Assembly: GCF_000241305.1 (NCBI RefSeq)
Contig: NZ_BAEH01000121.1
Coordinates: 1 to 64,000 of the forward strand
Direction: 5' to 3'
DNA from: Gordonia effusa NBRC 100432
Lineage (GTDB): Bacteria; Actinomycetota; Actinomycetes; Mycobacteriales; Mycobacteriaceae
DNA length: 64,000 bases
Part shown: positions 25,502-36,000 of the stretch, piece after piece
Layout: every line of letters begins with the position of its first letter
Numbering within the stretch: position 1 is the first letter of the stretch
Translations under genes and position numbers: made by a program
The notes under the pieces: generated by a model
Seen by the model: the letters and a program-made list of their open reading frames with translations, nothing else
The model's database searches: none
Told to the model about the DNA's origin: nothing

Positions 25502-25975
25502 ATGGCTGCTAATCATCGGTTGAGCGTCGGCGACGCCGCTCCCCCGTTCACCCTCCCCGATGCCGAGGGAAATTCGGTCTCTTTGTCCGATTTCGCCGGC
25601 CGCAAGGTCATCATCTACTTCTATCCAGCCGCATCAACGCCCGGCTGCACCAAACAAGCCTGTGATTTTCGCGACAATCTCGGCGAATTGACCGGGGAGG
25701 GAATTGACGTCGTCGGCATCTCCCCCGACAAACCCGCCAAACTAGCCAAGTTCGTGGAGAACGAAGGACTCAACTTTCCACTGCTTTCCGACCCCGACAA
25801 AGAAGTCTTGACCGCGTGGGGCGCCTTCGGCGAGAAGATGATGTACGGCAAGACCGTAACCGGCGTGATCCGCTCGACTTTCCTCGTCGATGAGCAAGGT
25901 GTCATCAAGGCTGCGATGTACAACGTGCGGGCCACCGGTCACGTCGCGAAGCTTCGCCGCGACCTCAAGATCTAG
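25502..25975 (+). CDS. bcp: Thioredoxin-dependent peroxiredoxin (Bcp type)
   Basis: The 157-residue peroxiredoxin reduces H2O2 and organic hydroperoxides using thioredoxin. The peroxidatic Cys is in PAASTPGCTKQACDFRDN, with the resolving Cys five residues later (CTKQAC), as in the 1-Cys/2-Cys BCP subfamily. The C-terminal segment VIRSTFLVDEQGVIKAAMYN is typical. Divergent from the DUF3618 gene; matches Rv2521 in M. tuberculosis. Confidence 0.95.
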   Translation: MAANHRLSVGDAAPPFTLPDAEGNSVSLSDFAGRKVIIYFYPAASTPGCTKQACDFRDNLGELTGEGIDVVGISPDKPAKLAKFVENEGLNFPLLSDPDKEVLTAWGAFGEKMMYGKTVTGVIRSTFLVDEQGVIKAAMYNVRATGHVAKLRRDLKI

Positions 25976-25991
25976 CACCTGCCCGCTCGTC

Positions 25992-26630
25992 ATGGTGCCC
26001 TCACCCGCCAATGCCCCCCTGGTCCCCCGTAAACGGCCAACTCAGGAACGTAGCCGGCGCAAATTCGACGCCATGCTCACCGAGGCGCGGAGTCTGCTGA
26101 TCGAAGTCGGATTCGAGTCGTTGACGTGTGAGGAGATCGCCGCTCGGGCCGAAGTGCCCATCGGCACGCTCTACCAATACTTCGCCAACAAGTACGTGAT
26201 CGTCTGTGAGCTTGATCGGCAAGACACCGTCTCGGTGAGTAATGAGCTCGTCGAATTCGCTTCGGTCATTCCTTCCCTCGATTGGCCCAATCTCCTGGAG
26301 AAGGCGCTCGATCACCTTGCGGCACTGTGGCATAGCGATCCGTCCCGGCGCGCCGTCTGGCTTGCGGTGCAGTCGACGCCGGCGACTCGGGCAACGGCGA
26401 GCCTCAACGAGAAGATTCTTGCCCAGCAAGTCGAACGTCTACTCGCACCACTGACTCCCGACCAGCGGCCGCGCCGCCCGATGATGTCTCAAGTGTTGGT
26501 GCATACCGCCTACTCGTTGCTGAGTTTTTCGGTGCAGGACGGCCACGAGCACGAGGCAACGGTCACCGAACTCAAGCGCATGCTGGCCGGTTATCTCCTG
26601 CTCGAGGAAACGACCGCATCCGAAGACTGA
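25992..26630 (+). CDS. TetR-family transcriptional regulator
   Basis: ATG 25992 (MVPSPANAPLVPRKRPTQER) starts 17 bases after bcp and gives 212 residues. The N-terminal HTH is FESLTCEEIAARAEVPIGTLYQYFANKYVI; the C-terminal helical ligand domain is less conserved. The gene lies between bcp and acpS-fas, so it could act on either, but there is no direct evidence. The stop is four bases before the convergent acpS end. Confidence 0.88.
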   Translation: MVPSPANAPLVPRKRPTQERSRRKFDAMLTEARSLLIEVGFESLTCEEIAARAEVPIGTLYQYFANKYVIVCELDRQDTVSVSNELVEFASVIPSLDWPNLLEKALDHLAALWHSDPSRRAVWLAVQSTPATRATASLNEKILAQQVERLLAPLTPDQRPRRPMMSQVLVHTAYSLLSFSVQDGHEHEATVTELKRMLAGYLLLEETTASED

Positions 26631-26634
26631 CCCG

Positions 26635-27027
26635 CTACGCCTCTTCGATCAGCGCGACCGCCGCGGCGGTGTCCCCGTCGTGGGTCAACGAGATATGCAC
26701 CGTTGTACCCGCCAAGTGCTCCGCGATCTCGCCAGTGAGTCGAATCCCCGGTCGGCCCCACGTATCGGTTACCACTTCGATGTCGCTGTGCCGGATGATC
26801 GGCAATAGCGGTGAGCGAGAGAACCTACTGACCGACCACGCTTTCACGACCGCCTCCTTCGCCGCCCATCTGGCGGCCAGGTGCCGGGCGTCGCTGCCCG
26901 TCCCGGCGGCGGCGTCGCGCCGCTCCCCGACAGTGAACCGATCACCGAATGTTGTTCCCGCCTGGCGCAATTGCTCATCGAATTCGGAGATCGACACCAC
27001 ATCGATCCCCAACCCCAGCACGCTCAT
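26635..27027 (-). CDS. acpS: Holo-[acyl-carrier-protein] synthase
   Basis: AcpS transfers 4'-phosphopantetheine from CoA to the Ser of the ACP domain. 130 residues from ATG 27027, which overlaps the fas stop (ATGA). Motifs: LGLGIDVVSISEFDEQL with the Mg-binding Asp, and ARHLAARWAAKEAVVKAW with the conserved WAAKEA. Coupling to fas indicates it activates the FAS-I ACP domain, as for M. tuberculosis Rv2523c. Confidence 0.95.
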   Translation of the reverse strand: MSVLGLGIDVVSISEFDEQLRQAGTTFGDRFTVGERRDAAAGTGSDARHLAARWAAKEAVVKAWSVSRFSRSPLLPIIRHSDIEVVTDTWGRPGIRLTGEIAEHLAGTTVHISLTHDGDTAAAVALIEEA

Positions 27028-30000
27028 CGGGCGGGCCGCACCTCGTAGGTGCCGTCGGCATCGAGACGGCCGTCGGCCGACAGCAACAACTCGGTCTCCT
27101 GACCGGCCTCCGACGCCGATTCGTCGAAGCGACGATTGGGCGGACGCTGGTATGCCGGACGACCGCCACACATGGCTTCCAGCATGCGCTGGCTACCGTC
27201 GCGAAGGCGTTCGGTGCGGCGCGCACGATAGGCGTCGCGCGCCGCCTCATCGAGTGATGCGACAAACGCTTCCGGATGGACCACCGCGATCAGGCCGGAA
27301 ACGTGGCCGAACCCAAGGCTGGTCAGCAGTCCGGCTTTGAGTGGGAAGCGACCGGCCATTCGCAAAGTCTCTCGCGGCCAAACCAGATGGTTGAACTTCT
27401 CCATCGCGTCGTCGACGCAGTCGAGGCTTCGATTCGGCGGTATGACGCCCTCACCCAGCATCTGGCACAGGCCGATCAACTGGAAGGCGGCGGCGCCGCC
27501 CTTGGCGTGTCCGGTCAGCGACTTCTGAGATACCACGAACAGCGGTGCGCCGTCGTTGCGTCCGATCGCCGACGCCAGTTCCTCGTGCAGCTTGGCCTCG
27601 TTGGGATCGTTTGCGCGCGTTGAGGTGTCGTGCTTGCTGATCACCGCGACGTCGTCGGCGCTGACTCCCAGCGAGTTCAACGCGGTCGCCAGCGGCGAGG
27701 TCGGCCCACCACGGGCCGCGCCAAGCGCGCCGAGGCCCGGAGCCGGGATCGATGTATGCACGCCGTCACCGAAGCTCTGGGCATGCGCGACCACGCCGAG
27801 GACGGGCAGCCCCATCTGCGCCGCCACGTCTCCGCGGGCCAACAAAACCGTTCCGCCACCGTTGGATTCGACGAATCCGCCACGTCGGCGATCATTGGCT
27901 CGCGAGAACCGTCGGTCGTCGATGCCGCGCGCACTCATCTTGGCCGAATCCGCCGTCGCCGACATATCACCGAATCCCACGATGCCTTCGATACCCAGGT
28001 CGTCGAATCCACCTGCCACCGCGAACAGTGCCTTACCCAGCTTTATCTTGTCGACGCCTTCTTCCACCGACACGGCTGCGGTGGCACATGCGGCGACCGG
28101 ATGAATCATCGCGCCATACGAGCCGATATATGACTGGACTACGTGTGCGGCAACGACATTCGGCAGAGCTTCCTGCAGGATGTCGTTCGCTTTCGCCTCG
28201 CCCAGCAGCGTATCCAGGTATAGCGAGCGCATCGACTGCATGCCGCCCATTCCGGTTCCCTGAGTATTGGCGACCAGACCCGGGTGGACCCAGCGCATCA
28301 ACTCTTCTGGCGAGAAGCCCGATGATAGGAAGGCATCGACGGTCGCCACCAAGTTCCACAGGGCGACCCGGTCAACCGACTCGGCCATGTCCGCTGAGAC
28401 ACCCCATCGGGTGGGATCGAATCCGGTCGGAATCTGTCCACCGACGGTGCGGCTCAACGCGAACCGGCGCGGAACGCGAATCTCGGTGCCCGCCAGACGA
28501 GTGACTTGCCAATCGCCGGTATCCGCATTCGGAACAACCCTGGTGCGCTCGGGGTCGGCTGATGCGAATGCGCGCGCCTCTGCTTCGCTCGCTACGGCGA
28601 AGGACAGGTCCTCGTCGAGGAATACCGACGTCAACAACGGCGAACTGTTGTCGACCATCTCGCCGTCATCCGCGTAGCGGCGAATGCCGCAGCGGGCGAC
28701 GACCTCATCGTGGTAGCGGTCGGCGATATCCGCTTCTGCTACCGGATCGCCGGATTCGACGTCGTACCAACCGGGCTTGGGCGTTGACTCCCAGGTGACA
28801 AGCCCGGTGTTCCAGGCCAATTCCAAAACACCTGCGGCGGAGAGCTTTTCATCGACCTCCATCTCGAAGCGCGTTCGCGCCGAGCCGTAGGGCCCCAGTT
28901 CGCCGGCACCGACGATAACCACGAGGTCTTCCGGCGACACATTAATCTCCGACCAGGAGATCGGCGCCTGCCGTGGAGCACGCGCCGGAGCCGACAACGC
29001 GTTGATACTCACCTGCTCAGCGTCGTCGGTCTGCGCGTGGTCGGTCTCAGCAACGTCCTCGGCCTCCGCCGCCGCCGCGGCAAGCGCCTTGAGATCGATC
29101 GCCGCCGGATCTAGGCCAGCTGTGAAGTCCGCCAGGATCGGCGCCGTCCGTGCCGCCTCACGCTGCGCGGGAGTACATAGTTCCAACAACTCGGCGGCCA
29201 TTTCCTCGGTGGCCCAGGTCTTTACACCAGCAGCCTCCACCGCTGCGACCATGCCGTCGTTGTGGCCCATTAGCCCGGTGCCACGCACCCAGCCGATAAG
29301 TGCATGCGCCAGAGTGGTTTTGGACTGCCACGACTCCTCTGCCGACCAGCGCGTGACGAGTGCGTCTAGCGCCGCTTTGGATTCGCCATAGGCTCCGTCG
29401 CCACCGAACATGCCACGATTCGGCGACCCGGGCAGCACTACGTGTACGCGCGCATCGATGTTGTGATCGGCGTGAACATCGGCGAGTCCGGCGATCAGTC
29501 GCTCGACCGACCACAGCAGAACTTTCATCTCCAGTTCAGCGCGGCCGCCCGCGTCGGTCAGATCACCGGCCACGCGCGGCGCGGCGAACGGGAAGAGCAG
29601 TGTCGGCTTCATCGCCGGCTTGACGACTCCCGTTGTGCTGCCGAGGTTTTCGGTCTGCTCTGCGCCGATCCACTCAACCAGGTCGTCGACGTCGGTGTAG
29701 GAGGCCAGGTTGGCGGGCGCCACCCACAATGCGGCACCCTTGCGCGCATTGTTCCGGTAGAGCTCTTTGTAAAAGTCAAGACGTTCGGAGTCCAGCCGCG
29801 ACGTCGTCGCGATAACCGTCGCACCACCGGCCAACAGTGCCCCGACGACCGCGGCCGCGATCGACCCCGCGCTCGCGCCGGTGACGACAGCGATGTCGTC
29901 GGACCACACTCCGGCATTGGGTTCTTCAGCCTCCTGGGCGATCGCGCCAAAGGCCCGCGCGTGCACGGCATTCCCCTGGGCAAGTGCCTTGCCTTGCCAC

Positions 30001-33000
30001 CAGGTGGCGTGCTGAGCCACGGTACGTCCCGCACCGATAAACTTGGCGGTCAGCGCCTCGAAGTCGGTATCAACGTCGAGCTCGTCGAGTAGCCACAACC
30101 GAGCCAGATCCTCACGGGCAGAGGCCCATCGGTCGTCGATGAGGACCGCGCGACCTTCGTCGAAGGATGGTGCCACCGTACGTGCCCAGTCCGAGCCAAG
30201 CTCGGAGCTCACGCGTTCGGCGAGCACCGCCGCCTCGTCGTCGACCTCTCCCAGGTCAGCGGACTCCTCGTCGACCAACCCGAGTTTGCTCAGTACCGTG
30301 TAGGCGGCCGACGCGAGCACACCGGAGCGCCCGGTGATGTTTTCGGTGAATTCGGATAGCGCAGCGGCATCTACAGTTGCGCCGCCACCGGTTCCGCCCG
30401 CACTCGGTAGCGAAACCGAAACTCCTTGTGCGGCACCAACGCTGGATACCGCGCGATCGATCAGCGCGTCGAGCGCTTCGACATTGCTCACCGGGCCGTC
30501 GAGCAGGTTGCCCAAGTCTCCGCCGCGAACGCTGGCGCCTTCACGCGTTCCCAGCGCGAGAGCGACCAACGTCTGCAAACCCCAACCTGATTCGAGCTGC
30601 CAGACGTTCGTCACGCGGTCGGTGATATACGACGGCCGCTTGCCAACTGGACCGAGCACCTTACGCATCTGGTCGCCGACCGCATCGGTGAGCACCGCGC
30701 CCAACGGGCGATAGCCACGCGCCAGCGTCTCCACGGTCGATGCGAGTGCGGCCATATCCGCTTCTGCCGCGCCGTCGATGGCGCCCAGGTTCAACTCCGC
30801 CCCGACGTCGAGTAGCAGTTGGTTCCGACGCGACGATACGCCGTCGCACAGTGCCTCGATGGTGTCGACGGCACCGATTTGATCGGTGCGCATCTTGGTC
30901 CACAACGCGATGACCGCGGTGACCGCATCGGACGGGCCGAACCGCAGATCATCCGGACGTGGTCCAGCGGCGGCCGCGGGAACCGCCGCCGGGACAGCTG
31001 CGGCCGGCGCAGCCTCGGTCTTGGGCTCTTCGGCCGCCTCTGATACCGAATCCGCTTCTGGCTCAACACCTTCATCCTGGGCCAGAACCGCAGCACTATC
31101 CCGCTCGACGTTGAGCACCTCGGTCACCGCATTGGCGAATCCGTCGAGTTTGAGCGTGTTGGTGGCCAACCCGGACAGCGTCGGGGCGCTCTTGACGCCG
31201 ATCTCGACGAACCGCTGTATCGCCAGGCCACCTCGCTCGGGTTCGGAGAACAACAGATCCTGGGTCTCGATCCAGCGAACCGGTGACGCGAACTGCCATG
31301 CCAGCAACTCGATCAACACCACACGGGTTAGCTCGGACGGACGCGCTGCCCAGTACTCGAAGTCGGCGAGCACCGCGGCCAAGGGCTCCGAAGGCACCAA
31401 TTCCGCTATCTCGGTGACGAATTCACGACTGAGATTGAATAGACGCGGCACCAGGTTCGGGATATACCGACCGATCAGGATATTCGGATCGAGGTCCGCG
31501 GGCAACAATTCCTCCAGCCGTTCACGGAAAGCCGGGACGCCGTCGCGCAGCACCGTGGAATGGAATGGAACGTCGATGCCAGGCACCAGAATGAAGGCCC
31601 GCTTGCCGCCGAATTCCGCGCGACGACGGTCAATGTCGGCTTCCAGGTGCTCCAAGCCCCGTACCGTGCCCGCGATCGCGTACTGCGAACCGCGGAGGTT
31701 GAGATTCACGACCTCGAGGAATTCGCCGGCATCGGCGCCGACCTGTGTCACGTAGTCGGCGACATGGTCGTCAGCCAGTCCGAATTGGCTGGGTCGAATG
31801 GCTGCCATTCGATAGTTACTGCGGCCCAAGTCATCCCGGGGAACAAGATGATGCATGGCCGAACCGCGCTGGAACACGACCTCGAGTACGGCCTCGAGCG
31901 GCAACACACCGGCGCAGGCAGCTAGTGCGTTGTATTCGCCGACCGAATGACCGCAGGTGATCGCGTTCTCAACGAATCCGCCAGATTCTTTCAGTTCGGC
32001 TACCTGCGCGACACCCAACGTCGCCATCGCGACCTGGGTGAACTGCGTCAGATACAGCACACCGTCGGGATGTTGGTAGGTTACGCCATCGGCGACCAAG
32101 GTGGTCGGGTTGTCACGAACGACCGCCAGGATCGAAAACCCAAGGGCCGCACGGGTATGCGCGTCAGCACGATCCCAAATCTCGCGGGCGGCCTTCGATC
32201 GTGAGCGTGCGTCCAGACCCATTCCGGCGGACTGTATTCCCTGACCAGGGAAAGCGTAGACGGTGCGCGGCGCTTCAAGTAGCGCCGTCGCGGCCATCAC
32301 AAGGTTGTCATCGACCTTCGCGGTCACCTCGACGACCTCGCGTCCGGCATCGAGGCCAACCCGGTCGACTCGGATGGCGATCTGATCGCCGGTACGAACC
32401 ATCCCCAAGAAGCGCGCGGTCCAGCCGCGGATCGGACGGGGCGCGGGGATCGGATTGCGCGCATCGGTCGCGGTAAGTACCTGCTGCGCAGCCGCTGAAA
32501 GCCACATACCGTGCACGATGGGAACACCGAGACCAGCCAGCTTCGCCGCATTGGCATCGGTATGAATTGGGTTGTGATCACCCGAGACGAACGCGAATCC
32601 ATTCATCTGATGGGGCGCGGTGATCGTGGTCGCGCGGAGCAGTTTGCGCTGCGCCGACCGCTCGTCGTCGCTAGCACCACCGGCGCGCGAGGGGTCGACC
32701 AGCTCAGCTTCACCGAGACGACCACGGATGGCAAAGCGTTCCACGAACGACGCGACGACGGCATCGAACTCGACGTCGGTTACGCGGACCTCCACCTCGA
32801 CAACCCGTCCAACGTTAGCGTCGACAACCGAGATCGCAGCGGCGTCGACCCGCAAATCCGTTGCTACCGCAGGAATTTCACCTACCAGGTGAACCACGTG
32901 ATCGAGGTGGACCAGATCGAGAAGCCCTTCGACGACCGGTACACCGTCATCAGTCCGCGCAGCGCCGATAACGCTGAAAACACTGGGCCAGCAGGCACCG

Positions 33001-36000
33001 ACCAACGTGTCGGGCACGGCGAAACCCAGCTCCTGGGCAGTAGTCGTGGCGCGCAGGTTCGTCGGCAAGGTGTAGCCGGTAACCGCGGCGTGATCGGCGA
33101 CGCTATCCGGGTCCCAGGCCACGACCGTCTGCGCACTAACTCGGTTGTCGTCGGCGATCGTCGGCGCGAGCTCGCCGCCGGCCGCGACCCGCAGAATGTC
33201 GAGCATCGCGACGCTGGCGTCGTCGAGCCCGACAATCGGACTGCCGCCGTCGAGCACCGACGCCGGGACCTGGAGCGGGATCCGCACGGACGATCTCGCG
33301 ATTGGTACGACTAGTTCGAAAGCTGTTGTAGCGGAGTCTGTTTCATCGACCCCAGCCAAGACAGCGCCGGTCCCGGCATGCTCGGCACGTTGCGGATCGA
33401 CGATATTCCATTGGTCGCGGTCGCCAAGCAGCGCGATCGGACTGCGCACCATGCGACCGGCCCAGCGCACGTCGTCGGCGGCCAGCAACGCGGAAATGGC
33501 TCCGGCACCGGCCAATTCGCCGCGACGTCGCGAGTCAATCTCGATCGGCTGCTCACCAGCGGCGGCGAGATCTGCTGCCACCTGCGCCTCGAAACGGTTG
33601 AGCAAATCACCAACCGGCTCGTCGACGCGCGTGATACCCGCAACCGCCACCGGCCCGGGAATGATGCACACGGCGTCGGCACCGTAGCGGGGATCATGGG
33701 CCTGCCACAGCGAATCACTACGCCACCAACGACGTACGTCCTTATCGATGACCGGAACAAAGTTCACCGGCTTGCCGGGGGTCTTGCAGAGTTCGATGAA
33801 GAACGCGACGTCGGCAGGATGTAAGAGGTCGACCTCAACCGCGGGGTACACGCTGATCAACGCATCGATGGCGGCATACGGATCGTCGGTGGCCTCGGCT
33901 GCGGCAAACATCGTCGGAATCTCGCCGGTATCAGCATCATTCATCCGCGCCTCGGTACGCTGACACATCTCAATGAAGCGGCGCTGCCACGTGATATCAG
34001 CCCACGGCAATTGCTCGCCCGAGCCCAATCCCCCGTCGCTTCGCTCGCCCGAGCCCCAACCCCCCTCGCTTCGCTCGCCCGAGCCCCAACCCCCGTCGCT
34101 TCGCTCGCCCGAGCCGCCGACGGCGAGCGCCGCATAGCGCTCCAGCCATTCGCGGTAGGTCATCTGCGCGACGTCACCGAAATAGGGTTTCGCGGTCTTC
34201 GCCATCGCGCCGATGATCTCGGCACGTCGGTCGGCGACCAGATCGGCGTCGCCGGCGACCTCATCGAGCAACCGGCCGCAGCGCGACGCGGTGTTGTCGA
34301 TCTCGTGAATATCGGCACCGAGCTGACTGCGCCCCGATGCGATACCGGCATGTGCGTGGCCGGCACCGATCCATTCGTCGCAGCCGGCGGTTTCCACCAG
34401 CAATTGCTTGACGTCGGGCGACGTGGTGGCTTCCAAGGTCGCCATGGCGGCCGTTCCGATCAGCACTCCGTCGAGCGGCATCGTCGGATACTGATGCCGG
34501 TGCGCCCAGGTGCCGAGCAAGTAGTCGCTGGCGCGGTCCGGGGTTCCGATGCCGCCGCCCACGCAGACTACGACGTTGGGCCGGGCGCGCAGTTCACCGT
34601 AGGTGGCCAGCAGCAGGTCGTCGAGGTCTTCCCAGGAATGATGACCGCCGGCGCGGCCGCCTTCGATATGCACGATGATCGGGTGGTGCGGAACTTCAGC
34701 CGCTATCCGGATCACGTCGCGGATCTGACTGACGGTGCCCGGTTTGAAGGCCACATACCGTAGACCGGCCTCGGCGAGTTCGTCGACGAGTGCAACGGCA
34801 TCGTCGAGTTCGGGGATACCGGCGGTCACAATCACACCGTCGAGGGGCGCGCCCTGGGCGCGAGCCTTCTGCACGATCCGATTGCCGCCGAGCTGCAACT
34901 TCCACAGGTAAGGGTCGAGGAACAGCGAGTTGAACTGCGCCTGGCGACCGGGCTCAAGCAACTCGGTCAGCTTCGCGACATTCTGCGCGAAAATCTCCTC
35001 GGTGACCTGACCACCACCGGCAAGCTCGGCCCAGTGACCGGCGTTGGCCGCGGCTGCGACGATCGCGGGATCGACAGTGGTCGGGGTCATACCGGCCAGC
35101 AACACGGGCGAACGCCCGGTGAGACGGGTGAACGAGGTGTCGACCACGGTGCGGCCATCGGGCAAGGTCACCAACTGCGGCGCGTACTGGGTCCACGGAC
35201 GCGGAACCTCGGGGACTCCGCCGGGGCTGAACAGATTGCGTTGGCCGACGCGCAGAGCAGTCGCGACCAGACCGACACCTGCCCCGCGAACCAGCGGTAC
35301 CGACAACCGGGTCACGACGTCGGATGGGCCGAAGTCGAGGATCCATTTGGCACCGTCGGCGATCACGTCGTCGATAGTGGACACCCAGTCGACACGATCG
35401 ATGAACACGGCCGCGGCGTGCCGACGCGCCCACTGCGGGTCGAGGCCGCAGTCCGCGGCCCAGCTCGCCACCAGGTCTACGGCGTCGGCCATTCCCGGAT
35501 GGTGGAAGGCGATGGATATATCGAGCATGTCGAAGTCGGGTGCGAACGGACTGCCACCGGCGACCTTGCGTTTACGCTCGTCAGCCTCAGCCGCGGCCAG
35601 GCGTTCGCATTCGTCGCGCAGCGCGGCGAGATGCCGGGGCGCACCGGCGACGACAACGGAACGTCGGCCATTGCGTATCGCGACGACAGGCAGGGTGTGG
35701 TCGTCGCCTTTTCTCGACGCCGAATACTCCGCCAGAATCGAGCCGATCCGAGCCGGCGTGACATTGGAGATCGACAGCATCGGCGATCCGTCGGCCGTCA
35801 CGGCCAGGCCGCGGCGCGCTGCGACGATTGATCCCGCCGCACCGATCAAGTGCGCGAGGGCAAGCAGGGCGCCTTCGCCAGCGGGTGTCTGATCCTGCTC
35901 GGCCGACAGGGCGTCGACCGAAAGCGCGCCCTGCGAATGGCCGACAACGCTCGACGGCGGGTAGGCCACGGTGTCCAGGCCCTGCTTGCGTAGCGCGGCG

